Below are positions 53,357-62,837 of a DNA stretch of 64,000 bases, piece after piece (the first letter of the stretch is position 1; each line of letters opens with the position of its first letter). The position numbers were made by a program, and so were the translations under genes. The stretch lies in the NCBI GenBank assembly GCA_947039275.1, contig CAMQYL010000007.1, forward strand, positions 1 through 64,000, read 5' to 3'. Below the pieces are notes generated by a model. That model had not been told where the DNA came from, did not search any database, and saw only the letters and a program-made list of their open reading frames with translations. The DNA is from Amulumruptor sp947039275. GTDB lineage: Bacteria > Bacteroidota > Bacteroidia > Bacteroidales > Muribaculaceae.

Positions 53357-53364
53357 CAAATTTA
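53357..53364 (-). promoter_or_regulatory. -7 box of the K+/H+ antiporter
   Basis: TAAATTTG on the minus strand, 34 bp before the start codon. Confidence 0.55.
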
Positions 53365-53468
53365 GTTAAAATCCAGCGGTTTTGCAACCCGCCACGCTCT
53401 GATACTGAAGTTCAGGGTCGTGGAGGATTGCATAGAAAGACGAATAATTGGAGAAGTCTGGCTGTTAC

Positions 53469-53732
53469 AGGCACGTCGGAGACGTGCCAGCTGTGATTAA
53501 CCCCATGCACGGAGCGGGAGCGAACGTACATGGGGTGGTTGAGGCTATCTAAAGTCTACCTCGGAGAGGTAGTGGCACGCTCGCAGTGAGATTGCATAAG
53601 CCATTGAGCCTCAACCTCTCCGAGGTTGGTCTGATAGGAGTCTCTTGTACCCCATGAACGTTCGCTGACGCTCCGTGCATGGGGTTAATCACAGCTGTCA
53701 CGTCTCCGACGTGCCTCTTCGGTATGTGGATA
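53469..53732. repeat. Element C, copy 2: complete two-armed form
   Basis: Left arm order: GGCACGTCGGAGACGTGCC, CAGCTGTGATTAACCCCATG, CACGGAGCG...CGTACATGGGG, CTACCTCGGAGAGGTAG. The right arm repeats these inverted (CTCTCCGAGG, CCCCATGAACGTTCGC, GCATGGGGTTAATCACAGCTG, CACGTCTCCGACGTGCC). Each sub-arm is itself palindromic. Copy 1 at 5724-5868 has only the left half. Confidence 0.78.
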
Positions 53733-53824
53733 TTTAGTTCATTTTCAATAGCGTTGTTCCGCGTCCATGTATTTATAGGCATAATCTGACAAGGATTAAG
53801 TTATCAATTTGCACTCAAATTTGT

Positions 53825-53832
53825 TAACTTTG
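53825..53832 (+). promoter_or_regulatory. -7 box of the radical SAM gene
   Basis: TAACTTTG, 23 bp before the ATG. Confidence 0.6.
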
Positions 53833-53854
53833 TTGTGACGTAAACGCTTATTAT

Positions 53855-54637
53855 ATGCAGACAGTTCTATTTCATTCAACCATATTCGGTCCCATCCACA
53901 GCCGCCGCCTCGGGTCGTCGCTCGGCGTGAACCTCATGCCCGATGACGGCAAGGTGTGCACATTTGACTGCCTCTACTGCGAGGCTGGTTATAATGCCCA
54001 GGGTGCAGGCACTACGGGGCTGCCTACCCGCGAGCAGGTGGCACATGACCTTGAAGCCAAGCTTGAGCAGCTCAAGACAGAGGACACCCCGCTCAATGTC
54101 ATCACTTTCTCGGGCAACGGCGAGCCTACTCTGCATCCTGACTTTGCCGGCATCATCCATGATACGATAGCTCTGCGCGACAAGTATTTCCCTGATGTGA
54201 AAATATCGGTGCTCTCCAATGCCACGATGCTCCACAAACCTGATGTCGTGGAGGCTCTGAAACTCGTTGACAACAACATCCAGAAACTTGACTCGGCAAA
54301 GGATGACACCATCCGTCTCATTGACCGTCCAAATCAGGCATTCTATTCAGCCCGGCGCGTCATTGACCAGCTGAAACAGTTTGACGGACATGTAATCATG
54401 CAGACCATGATGCTCCGTGGCTGCCATGACGGTGTGGCGATAGACAATACCACACCTGATGAGGTAGGTGCGCTTATCAAGGCATATGAGGAGGTGAAGC
54501 CACGGGAGGTTATGCTCTACTCCATTGACCGCAAGACTCCCGAAGAGAACTTAGTGAAAGTGCCCAAAGAGGATCTGGAACGGATTGCCGACGAAATCCG
54601 CAGCCACGGCATCGTGGTGCAGGTAACAGCCTCTTAA
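53855..54637 (+). CDS. Radical SAM protein
   Basis: 260 residues. Iron-sulfur motif CTFDCLYCE (C-x4-C-x2-C rather than the classical C-x3-C-x2-C; the two later cysteines keep CxxC) around residues 30-38, the GNGEPTLHPDF glycine-rich motif and ISVLSNATML. The start FGPIHSRRLGSSLGVNLMP matches a group of short radical SAM proteins of unknown substrate in Bacteroidetes and Firmicutes, distantly like wyosine/MoaA-type enzymes. An LD-carboxypeptidase gene follows closely. Confidence 0.85.
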   Translation: MQTVLFHSTIFGPIHSRRLGSSLGVNLMPDDGKVCTFDCLYCEAGYNAQGAGTTGLPTREQVAHDLEAKLEQLKTEDTPLNVITFSGNGEPTLHPDFAGIIHDTIALRDKYFPDVKISVLSNATMLHKPDVVEALKLVDNNIQKLDSAKDDTIRLIDRPNQAFYSARRVIDQLKQFDGHVIMQTMMLRGCHDGVAIDNTTPDEVGALIKAYEEVKPREVMLYSIDRKTPEENLVKVPKEDLERIADEIRSHGIVVQVTAS

Positions 54638-54681
54638 TACTGTCAAATAAAATGGTACTCAACGCAATACTGTCATTGATC

Positions 54682-55584
54682 ATGACCATCATCACACCGC
54701 CCTCGCTCAAGGAGGGTGACAAAATCGCCATAGTTTCACCCAGCGGGGCTGTCAATGCCGAATACATCCACAAAGCCGTCCCTGTATTGAGGGAGCAGGG
54801 TTGGGAGCCCATAGTCGGCGAACATGCCTACGACCGCCATGACTCATATGCCGGGACCGCCGAGGTGCGTTATGACGACCTCCGCAAAGCTTTGCTTGAC
54901 CCTGACATCAAGGCTATTATGTGTTCGCGTGGCGGCTACGGAGCGGTACACATCCTCCAGCAGCTTGACTCGCTGCCTCTGCGCGACAATCCCAAGTGGC
55001 TTATAGGATTCAGCGACATAACCATACTCCATGCCCTGCTTGCCAAAAACGGCATAGAGAGCATCCACGGCAGCATGACCTCGCATCTTGCCAAGACTGG
55101 CGGAGAGGATGACGACTCGCAGGCACTCTTTGACATACTCCGTGGCACTCCCATCACTTACGAGTTTCCTGCCGACAGCCGTAACCATCAGGGCGAAGCC
55201 AAGGGACGGCTCTACGGAGGCAATCTCGCCGTGTTTGACGGACTCATCGGCACTCCCTATGATTTCTTCAATCAGGAGGGTGATATAATCCTCTTCATGG
55301 AAGATGTCTCCGAGCCGGTCTACAAGGTCGAGCGTCAGATGTATCAGCTCAAACTCATGGGAGTTTTTGACCGCATCAAAGGACTCATAGTGGGCCAGTT
55401 TACCGAATACCCCGGAGCCAAAGCCAAGGAGATGGAAGACATGATAGCCCGCATGGTAGCCGGTTACGACATCCCCGTAGCCTTCGACGCTCCCATAGGC
55501 CATGTCTCCCACAACATCCCCCTCGTCGAAGGCCGCCAATCCACCCTCACCGTCACCCCCGACGGTGTCACCCTCCAGCAGTAA
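54682..55584 (+). CDS. LD-carboxypeptidase (S66 family)
   Basis: I prefer the internal ATG at 54682 (MTIITPPSLKEGDKIAIVSPSG, 300 residues), which gives the usual family start; a longer frame from 54652 exists. Catalytic Ser in CSRGGYGAVHIL and the rest of the triad in LYGGNLAVFDGLIGTPYDF (Glu in the nearby LFMEDVSEP) and the C-terminal PIGHVSHNIPL (His). S66 enzymes trim the terminal D-Ala from tetrapeptides in cytosolic murein recycling. The gene follows the radical SAM gene by 44 bp and is probably co-transcribed. Confidence 0.9.
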   Translation: MTIITPPSLKEGDKIAIVSPSGAVNAEYIHKAVPVLREQGWEPIVGEHAYDRHDSYAGTAEVRYDDLRKALLDPDIKAIMCSRGGYGAVHILQQLDSLPLRDNPKWLIGFSDITILHALLAKNGIESIHGSMTSHLAKTGGEDDDSQALFDILRGTPITYEFPADSRNHQGEAKGRLYGGNLAVFDGLIGTPYDFFNQEGDIILFMEDVSEPVYKVERQMYQLKLMGVFDRIKGLIVGQFTEYPGAKAKEMEDMIARMVAGYDIPVAFDAPIGHVSHNIPLVEGRQSTLTVTPDGVTLQQ

Positions 55585-55610
55585 CCCCAAATACATACAT
55601 GGCTTACGCC

Positions 55611-55853
55611 AAGTCCCGAAGGGACGTACTTGTGCTTAACCGTGGATGAGTCATGGCAGAGCCATGGCGAGTCCACGGTGGAGATGATACAGACGAAAAG
55701 TCCTGGAAGGACGAGTTTGTGGTGGATGCAAGGACGCTACCACAAACTCGTCCTTCCAGGACTCAAATGTCTATAGTGCCAATAACCCCGGACTCAGCAG
55801 CTGCCGCTTGCTTCATCCGGGGTTAAGCATAAATTCGTCCCTTCGGGACTTGC
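55611..55853. repeat. Element D, copy 2
   Basis: Outer arms AAGTCCCGAAGGGACG and CGTCCCTTCGGGACTT; next GCTTAACC(GTGG) and CCGGGGTTAAGC; a hairpin GGATGAGTCATGG...CCATGGCGAGTCC; and the core AGTCCTGGAAGGACG + AGTTTGTGGTGG with its inverse. Same plan as 3227-3476. It lies between convergent genes. Confidence 0.78.
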
Positions 55854-55868
55854 TGTTAGAGGAGATGG

Positions 55869-56975
55869 TTATGGAATGTAGATTTTCTTGCCGTTGAGGA
55901 TATACATGGAGTGGGGAGCGACTGTGACTGTCGCGATGCCGCCTCGGCAGGGAGCTGAGTATCTTATTGTGCCGTCTGCGCCATAGAGATTCATAACTTC
56001 GTGTTCTTGTAATCCTCTGACGGTGATTGTCGTACCGTCAATAGACACATTGGGGTTATCTTGCATATTGTCTCTGACAGACAACGGAGCATCGACCGTT
56101 ATGGTTGCCTCGGTTTCGGGCAGCAGGTACTCGCGTGCATCAGGCGTGGAGAAACGTATGTTTCTCAATGTCACCGTTTGCGTCCCTGAATAGATTGCGT
56201 TGATGTCAAAGGTGACCACAGCTCCTGATTGTCCCTCAAATGGGGTGTTGGCAGGGGAGAAAACCGCGATTCTTACCATTTCGTCGTTGTGTCTCTTGTA
56301 GCTGATGGAATGTCCGTCGGAGACTCTGGAAGCAAGTGCAAACGAATTGTCGTCAATGATGATACCTGGGGATGTGTAAATGTCAGCCTGAAAAGCAGTA
56401 AAAACAGTCTCGTTGTCCAATATCAATGATACCTGCCGGGACGTGTTGACATCCATCTTTTCATCTGAGAGGTACAATCTGTCATCATGCACGGTGCCTA
56501 TCTCTACAGAGAAGTCGGGCATGATTACGTCATTGTCGTTCGCATCGCTGGCATATATATTGCTGACGGTGAGCATTCCTCCGGCGAAATCCTCAGAGGC
56601 GGTCACGCTTACATACAGCAGGTCGCCATCACTGCCTGTGAGGGGAGTATGGGTCAGTGAGAATGTGCCGACGCGGAGCATTGACGCGTTGACGAGATTG
56701 CTCACGATGGTGTAGCTGTCATTGGCTCTGTCTGAGAGCTGACAGTCGGCTTTGCCATCGGCAGTAGTGTCAAAATTCAGTCCTTGTGGCAGTGTGATGT
56801 CGGCTTGGAAACCGTACATCGGTTGCGAATTTTCCATCTTAAGGGCGAGCTGGCATGTTTCGCCAGGCTCTATGTTGACGGCATCCATATAGAGGCGGTC
56901 AGAAGCCGAAGCCTGTGACCATGCTCCTGAGAGCATGGCCACTGACATCAGCAGACATTTGAGTGATTTTGTCAT
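55869..56975 (-). CDS. Secreted protein with two cohesin-like modules
   Basis: 368 residues: signal peptide (MTKSLKCLLMSVAMLSGAWSQASA), two tandem cohesin-type beta-sandwiches (about 26-165, PGETCQLALKMENSQPMYGFQADITLPQGLNF; about 168-305, SRQVSLILDNETVFTAFQADIYTSPGI), then a tail VRGLQEHEVMNLYGADGTIRYSA...YILNGKKIYIP of the Bacteroidales secretion-tail kind. It starts 14 bases after the stop of the giant LRR gene, which carries a dockerin-like pair of loops and its own cohesin-like module, so the two may form a surface complex. Binding is inference. Confidence 0.75.
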   Translation of the reverse strand: MTKSLKCLLMSVAMLSGAWSQASASDRLYMDAVNIEPGETCQLALKMENSQPMYGFQADITLPQGLNFDTTADGKADCQLSDRANDSYTIVSNLVNASMLRVGTFSLTHTPLTGSDGDLLYVSVTASEDFAGGMLTVSNIYASDANDNDVIMPDFSVEIGTVHDDRLYLSDEKMDVNTSRQVSLILDNETVFTAFQADIYTSPGIIIDDNSFALASRVSDGHSISYKRHNDEMVRIAVFSPANTPFEGQSGAVVTFDINAIYSGTQTVTLRNIRFSTPDAREYLLPETEATITVDAPLSVRDNMQDNPNVSIDGTTITVRGLQEHEVMNLYGADGTIRYSAPCRGGIATVTVAPHSMYILNGKKIYIP

Positions 56976-56989
56976 GTGACGTGTATGTT

Positions 56990-59900
56990 TTATCGTTTTA
57001 TGTTGATTTTCTTGGCGACAGAGCCGACGGTCACTACGTATATGCCGTCATTGAGCGATATGGTTTCCACATCCTTGTCGGCTGAGCGGCGTGTCACCTC
57101 CTTGCCGTCAATGGTATGTACGGCAATATTAAATCCGGAAGCATTATATACTGCAACACCATCCATCAGTGCTTTGATAAGGATGTCGTTGCCATGGTCT
57201 TGGCTGATGGTTACCTGGCTTGCAAAGTTGGTTTCGTCTACGAATCCAAGCATATACTCGTTGGCTTCGCCGTCGGCTGCTATGATATTTGATATTGTGA
57301 TATCTTCAGGCTTGATGCCATTGGTGTTGACATCCAGTTCCATGATGACATCACCATACTCGGCAAGCAGGGAATTGTCAATATCGAAGATGGCTACGCG
57401 CATGCAGCTGTCGCTGATGCGGCGAGTGGTCAGTGTGTGATGCTCAGCGATGCGCTCGTTGAGCTTGACATCGCTGATGCTCATGCCCATCGGGACAGTG
57501 ATGTCGGCTTGGAGAGCTACGTAAGCTACACTGTTGTCAAGTCTGACAGGGAGCGTCAGGAGATGTTCTTGGGGCTGGATTTCTCCGAGAACGAGACGGT
57601 CGCTGCCAAATGTCACGTCGCGCGACAATGCCTTAGACCGACTTGCAACGGTTTCCAGGTCTTGCTCTAAGGCGATGCTTACCGTAGCTGATGCATCGGT
57701 GACAGTGATGCGACGGTCGCCGTTGACATCCGCAGCCTCCTCGCAGAAGTTCTTGACCTCATTACCGACGGCGTAGCTTGCTGTATTGACTGCATCGGTG
57801 ATTGTGACACGGTCATCATCGTTGGAGTCGCCACGCATAGGCGGTGTCACCACGAGTGCATAGTCAGATGCGATGCCTGACCCGTCGGCAGCCGAAGCAG
57901 TGATGGTTACATCGCCGGCTGCGAGTGCGTTGACAGTGCCGTCTTCATCTACTGTAGCGATGGCATCATTAGAACTTGACCATATGAGCTGCGGATTGGT
58001 GGCAGTGGCGGGAAGTACATCGGCGGCAAGGGATAGCTGGCGTCCTTTCTTGACCGAGGCAGCCTCACCGTTGATGGCGATTGACTCGACCATGGTGGGG
58101 ATGACAGTGGCGATACACTCGGCTTTTACGCCTGAGCCGTCAGCGGCAAGTGCAGTGATTGTGGCTTCGCCTACCGCATTGGCTGTAACAAGTCCGTTGG
58201 CATCGACATCGGCAATTTCAGCATCAGATGTGCGCCATATTATACCCTTGTCGGTGGCATCGTCTGCGCCTACGGTCACATTGAGTTGGGTGGTCTCGGT
58301 GGCTTTGAACGAGATGGCGTTCTGGTCAAGCTCGATGGAGGTCACCATGATGTTGTCGTTGATGGGTCGGATGTCAGTCCATGCTTGCCATGTAGGTGAG
58401 TATTGGTAATATTCTATAGATGTCTCAGGCACGAACAGTGTGCCGTTGGTAGGTACTGACTCTACGAAATTGACAAGACCTTCGGGTGGGAATTCTGCAT
58501 ATGACTTTACATAAGCTATATTGGAACATCCGGCAAATGAATCTTCGCCAAGAGATGTGGTTTTGTCGCTGAGCGACACCCACTTAAGCCCTGTACATCC
58601 TTGGAAAGCCTGTTTACCGACCGATGATATGCTCTTGATGGCGACTGACGGGAGCGAAGTGCAGCCAGCAAATGCTTCCACGCCGAGACCGTAGAGCGTT
58701 TCAGGTATTTCTATCCCCTCAAGGGCTGTGCATCCTTTGAAGGCTGCCGGACCGATGATGTTGAGCGACTGACCGAGGTCAAGAGTCTTGAGCGAGGTAC
58801 AGCCGGAGAAACTGTTGTCAGCAATGGAAGTCATGCTTGCCGGGAAAGCCACATTGTCGAGCGATGTACACTCTGAGAAGCCATAGTCAGCCACCTGGCT
58901 CAGTTTCGCCCCGAATCTCACCGATTTCAGAGCCGAGCATCCGCGGAAGCCCCACATGCCCACCGACTCGATGTTGTCAGGCAGATAAAGCTCCTCAAGA
59001 CCGGTGCAATAAGCAAACATATACTTGTCAACCACCCCGACATTCTCGCCTATCGTCAGATTCTTAAGGGTAGGGATGTAGGAGAACGGAGCACGCGTAG
59101 CTGATTCCGTGTTGTAAGAAAGCCATCGTCCGAGATAAAGCGTTTCTACAGGACAGTCACGGAACAGACCTTGTGAAGTGTTTGAGGCACCATAACCTAT
59201 TTCAAGCAAGTCTGTAGCGTCCTCAAATGTGACATTGGCGAGCTGCTTGCAGTTGCGGAACAAATAGGAATCCATCTTTGTAACCACAGCTGGAATCGTT
59301 ATCGCCTGTAGAGAAGTACAATCATCAAATAATCCCTCTTGGAGCCAATTGCAAGATGTCGAAAGTTTAGCCGATTTCATTGCTATATTTTCTTTAAAAG
59401 CGTACACTCCTATAGTTGTTACCTTATCGGGAATGCTGATGGATTCAAGTGAAGACATTCCACTGAAAGTATAATCACCTATAGAAGTCAGACTTTCCGG
59501 GAGTATGATTTCCTTGCAATTGTTGACATTATAAAGTAGGTAGTTCTTGCAATCGGTCACTGTGCCTGCTTGGGAAAACTTCACGTCTGTTAGGAAGTTC
59601 TGACCTTCGAAGGGCGAATAACAGTAATAACCGTTAATAAACGAACTCGTGCCATTTTCTCTCGTACGATAATTAATATTACGCCCCATATAGAGCTTTT
59701 GCAGACGACTGTTGCCGAATAATGATGAGCCGTTTTTCGATCCGGCTCCTACAGTTATTGCTTTTGGTGAATCCACGAAGATCACCTCTGTAATGAGAGG
59801 TGTATTATAGAAGCAGTAGTCGCCGATTGATGATGTTTTGGCAGGGAATGTGAGAGCAGGTAAGACAGAGCAATCGGAAAAAGTGTAATTGCCGATTTTG

Positions 59901-62701
59901 AAATCAAGATTGTTCCCGGATTCCTCCCTGAAAATCACTTCTTTTAACTTAGAATCCTCAGCACATGCGTAATCATCAAGCAAGATAAGATTATCGGGGA
60001 AATCTATCTGAGTAAGCTCGGTACATTTGTAAAACGAATGATCGTGTGCTTTCTGTAGACTCGGAAATTCTAATGCAGTCAGCCCCGTACAGTTGGCAAA
60101 TGCGTAACTGTAGACTTCTTTCAGACTTTCGGGGAATGCCAAGGTCTTGACATTGACGCAACCATTGAGCAAATGGTTGTATAGGAATGTAACCTTGTTG
60201 CCGATTTTTACCGACCGTAGATCTGCCTTGTTGACAAACGGTGCACTGGCTCGTGTCTCCGTTCTTTTTGTCTCAGGATTCCATAGACTTTCTGATGCGC
60301 TGCTTGAGTAGGTAATATCACGCCCTATGGTCAGGAAACGGATGGGACAGTCATAGAAGTAGTCATATTTGCGGTCGCGATAGGTGTCAGTTGATGTCAG
60401 TGCGTCTATTTTTGAGCTACGACAGCCTCTGTTATTGATGCTGAGTGTACCTTCGCCATCTCGGAATGTCAGATAAGCTACACGTGTACAGCCATAAAAG
60501 CTGTTTGAGCCGATGGATGTGACAGTGCCGGGGATTGAAAACTGCATGATGCCGGCGTTGTTCCAAAACACCTCAGAGCCGATTGTTTTCAGTCCCTCGT
60601 TCATGGTGATGGTGGCGAGGCTTGCATCATTGTAAAATGCCTGATTTCCAATGGACTTCGCCGTAGCAGGAACCATCATCTCCGACAAAGATGTGCAGTC
60701 TTTGAATGCTTTGTCTGGCACGGATGTCAGTGACAATCCGAGTTTGGCGACAGTCAGCTTCGTGCATCCTTCAAAGGCTGATGTCCCCATGGTGGTAAAC
60801 GTGTCGGGAAGTATCAGAGCGGTAAACGATTTGCAGCCATAGAATGCCCAAGCACCTATGGATTTCAGGCTCTTGCCGACTGTTACCTCCGTTACGCTCG
60901 AACAGTTATAGAAAGCTTCGTCACCGATGGCTGTGATAGCGTCCGGGAAAGTCAGCTTGGTGACATTGGAGCAATTTCCAAAAGCAGCCTTTCCGACGGT
61001 AGCCAGGTCAGACCCAAGATTAAGTGTGGTCAGCTTTGAGCAACTTTCAAAAGCCGAAGCCCCGATTTCCTGAACCTTAGGAAGCCCCATCAGCGTAATG
61101 GACCCGTTTTTATAAAACAGGTAGTCAGGAATCTTCGTGACGGATGCCGACACGGTCACCTTCGCTAATTTCGGCTGGTTGTAGAAAGCGGAGTATCCGT
61201 AACGTTGGGGGTATTGAGCAAAAGTGTAAGAACTGCCATAATTTTTATATGTAATGTTTCGTCCGATGTAAACCTCTTCAAGCGGACAATAAGAGAAGAG
61301 TCCGGAGCCGGAATTACTTGAAGATGAGGAGTAACTGACACCGAGGCTGATGGGTTTTTCTCCATCCTCCAGCCGTACTGTTTTCAAAGCATTGCAACCG
61401 TAAAACGGGAGGTAGGATGCTCCGCTTTCGATTGTTCTTCCGACCTGGGTGACGGTGCCGGGGATGCTGATGCTCTCGATGGCGGTGCAGTTGGCGAAGA
61501 CCGCATCTCCGATTGCAGTCAGCCCCTCAGCCAGGGATATACTTGACAGGCTGCTACAGTCACTTAAGCAATTGGCGGATAGAGTTTTGCATCCACTACC
61601 GATTGATATGCTTTTCAGTTTCTTGCTTGAAGAAAATGCGTTTGCTCCTATTTCGGTCACGCTGTTTGGAATAGTAAGGGATGATATACCGCTGCGGTCA
61701 AAAGCATATCGCCCGATTGATGTCAGAGTCTCGGGTAAGGTGAAAGATATCCCTTCGATGATGCTGCTTCCGACTGATTGGAATGCGTAGTCTCCAATTG
61801 ATTGTAATGCGGCACCAAGATTGATTTCATTAAGTTTGTAGCAACCATTGAAAGCATAGTCCCCGATTGATTTTGTAGCTGAACCTAACGATAGAGTAGA
61901 CATGTTGGCATTGGACTGAAAAGCATATTCGCCTATTGACTCAACACTGGCAGGAAGTGATACCATCTGAAGATTGCAGCCATTGAACGCATATTTAGGA
62001 ATCGAAGTCAATGACTCTCCGAATGTAGCCGTGGTCAGTCCACTACATTTATAAAACAGATAGTCAGGGATCTGGGTGACAGATGCCGACACGGTCACCT
62101 TTGCTAATTTCGGCTGGTTGTAGAAAGCAGAGTAGCCGTAACGGCTGGGATATTGAGCAAAAGTGTAAGAACTGCCATAATTTTTATATGTAATGTTTCG
62201 TCCGATGTAAACCTCTTCAAGCGGACAATAAGAGAAGAGTCCGGAGCCGGAATTACTTGAAGATGAGGAGTAACTGACACCGAGGCTGATGGGTTTTTCT
62301 CCATCCTCCAGCCGTACTGTTTTCAAAGCATTGCAACCGTAAAACGGGAGGTAGGATGCTCCGCTTTCGATTGTTCTTCCGACCTGGGTGACGGTGCCGG
62401 GGATGCTGATGCTCTCGATGGCGGTGCAGTTGGCGAAGGCGCGGTCGGTGATGGAGGTGACGGTGAAGGGGACACCGTTGTAGGTGACGCTCTCGGGGAC
62501 GGTGACTGCTGAGGGCAGTTCGGAGTAGTTGGCGGATGTGGTGCTCTGGTAGGTCAGGGCGGCTGTGCGCGTGGAGGTGTTAAGCTCGTAGTACAAGCCG
62601 TCGATCTCTACGCTCTCGGCAAGTGCGCTCAGCGACATGCCGATGGCAAGCGTCAGCAGCATGCTGCTTCGCTTGGAGTGGAAGAATCTGTGATTAGACA
62701 T
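56990..62701 (-). CDS. Giant BspA-type LRR surface protein with Big2, dockerin and cohesin-like modules
   Basis: 1,903 residues from the ATG at 62701 (MSNHRFFHSKRSSMLLTLAIGMSLSALA, signal peptide); the frame is open further up but only through a REP. Domains by genome position: LRR_5/BspA repeats about 62600-58440; two Big2-type Ig domains about 58350-57850; two Ca-loop dockerin-like repeats about 57840-57670 (GDSNDDDRVTI, ADVNGDRRITV); a cohesin-like module about 57640-57220; and a C-terminal tail (VHTIDGKEV...GIYVVTVG) to 56990. A block of about 283 bp is duplicated nearly exactly within the LRRs. No clear -7 box lies upstream, so it may be read from the P-loop gene's transcript. Confidence 0.88.
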   Translation of the reverse strand: MSNHRFFHSKRSSMLLTLAIGMSLSALAESVEIDGLYYELNTSTRTAALTYQSTTSANYSELPSAVTVPESVTYNGVPFTVTSITDRAFANCTAIESISIPGTVTQVGRTIESGASYLPFYGCNALKTVRLEDGEKPISLGVSYSSSSSNSGSGLFSYCPLEEVYIGRNITYKNYGSSYTFAQYPSRYGYSAFYNQPKLAKVTVSASVTQIPDYLFYKCSGLTTATFGESLTSIPKYAFNGCNLQMVSLPASVESIGEYAFQSNANMSTLSLGSATKSIGDYAFNGCYKLNEINLGAALQSIGDYAFQSVGSSIIEGISFTLPETLTSIGRYAFDRSGISSLTIPNSVTEIGANAFSSSKKLKSISIGSGCKTLSANCLSDCSSLSSISLAEGLTAIGDAVFANCTAIESISIPGTVTQVGRTIESGASYLPFYGCNALKTVRLEDGEKPISLGVSYSSSSSNSGSGLFSYCPLEEVYIGRNITYKNYGSSYTFAQYPQRYGYSAFYNQPKLAKVTVSASVTKIPDYLFYKNGSITLMGLPKVQEIGASAFESCSKLTTLNLGSDLATVGKAAFGNCSNVTKLTFPDAITAIGDEAFYNCSSVTEVTVGKSLKSIGAWAFYGCKSFTALILPDTFTTMGTSAFEGCTKLTVAKLGLSLTSVPDKAFKDCTSLSEMMVPATAKSIGNQAFYNDASLATITMNEGLKTIGSEVFWNNAGIMQFSIPGTVTSIGSNSFYGCTRVAYLTFRDGEGTLSINNRGCRSSKIDALTSTDTYRDRKYDYFYDCPIRFLTIGRDITYSSSASESLWNPETKRTETRASAPFVNKADLRSVKIGNKVTFLYNHLLNGCVNVKTLAFPESLKEVYSYAFANCTGLTALEFPSLQKAHDHSFYKCTELTQIDFPDNLILLDDYACAEDSKLKEVIFREESGNNLDFKIGNYTFSDCSVLPALTFPAKTSSIGDYCFYNTPLITEVIFVDSPKAITVGAGSKNGSSLFGNSRLQKLYMGRNINYRTRENGTSSFINGYYCYSPFEGQNFLTDVKFSQAGTVTDCKNYLLYNVNNCKEIILPESLTSIGDYTFSGMSSLESISIPDKVTTIGVYAFKENIAMKSAKLSTSCNWLQEGLFDDCTSLQAITIPAVVTKMDSYLFRNCKQLANVTFEDATDLLEIGYGASNTSQGLFRDCPVETLYLGRWLSYNTESATRAPFSYIPTLKNLTIGENVGVVDKYMFAYCTGLEELYLPDNIESVGMWGFRGCSALKSVRFGAKLSQVADYGFSECTSLDNVAFPASMTSIADNSFSGCTSLKTLDLGQSLNIIGPAAFKGCTALEGIEIPETLYGLGVEAFAGCTSLPSVAIKSISSVGKQAFQGCTGLKWVSLSDKTTSLGEDSFAGCSNIAYVKSYAEFPPEGLVNFVESVPTNGTLFVPETSIEYYQYSPTWQAWTDIRPINDNIMVTSIELDQNAISFKATETTQLNVTVGADDATDKGIIWRTSDAEIADVDANGLVTANAVGEATITALAADGSGVKAECIATVIPTMVESIAINGEAASVKKGRQLSLAADVLPATATNPQLIWSSSNDAIATVDEDGTVNALAAGDVTITASAADGSGIASDYALVVTPPMRGDSNDDDRVTITDAVNTASYAVGNEVKNFCEEAADVNGDRRITVTDASATVSIALEQDLETVASRSKALSRDVTFGSDRLVLGEIQPQEHLLTLPVRLDNSVAYVALQADITVPMGMSISDVKLNERIAEHHTLTTRRISDSCMRVAIFDIDNSLLAEYGDVIMELDVNTNGIKPEDITISNIIAADGEANEYMLGFVDETNFASQVTISQDHGNDILIKALMDGVAVYNASGFNIAVHTIDGKEVTRRSADKDVETISLNDGIYVVTVGSVAKKINIKR
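57670..57840 (-). other. Dockerin-like double Ca-loop in the giant LRR protein
   Basis: Two repeats with the dockerin type I pattern: GDSNDDDRVTITDAVNTASYAVG and ADVNGDRRITVTDASATVSIAL, Asp/Asn at loop positions 1, 3, 5 and a following helix with TDA. It immediately precedes the protein's own cohesin-like module. Confidence 0.7.
61217..61499 (-). repeat. Internal duplication in the giant LRR gene, copy 1
   Basis: About 283 bases match 62156-62438 base for base as far as I compared, at an offset of 939 bases (313 codons, in frame). It runs from the AQYP...FAQ strand through the QVGRTIESGASYLPFYGC segment. Similarity weakens gradually on the low side (61100-61216) and stops sharply on the high side. 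LRR repeats elsewhere in the gene are far more diverged. Confidence 0.85.
62156..62438 (-). repeat. Internal duplication in the giant LRR gene, copy 2
   Basis: Partner of 61217-61499. The sharp loss of identity at the GGCGAAG boundary (62438) and the in-frame offset suggest a recent unequal exchange or gene conversion. Confidence 0.85.
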
Positions 62702-62753
62702 GTTTATTTTTATTAGATTGGTATTGATATATAAGACATTTTGTGTGCTCGTT

Positions 62754-62837
62754 GTAGGGACATGCCGTGGCATGTCCGCCTCATATGCGTTGGTATATCT
62801 GTCATTGTATCGCGGACATGCCACGGCATGTCCCTAC
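62754..62837. repeat. REP/BIME-like pair R14, overlapping a gene end
   Basis: Inverted GTAG plus GGACATGCCGTGGCATGTCC arms around a ~37-bp spacer. The right arm overlaps the last codons of the P-loop gene, whose C-terminal VGTCRGMSAIQ is encoded by REP sequence; the same GTCRGMS peptide appears in chance frames over other REPs. Confidence 0.85.
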
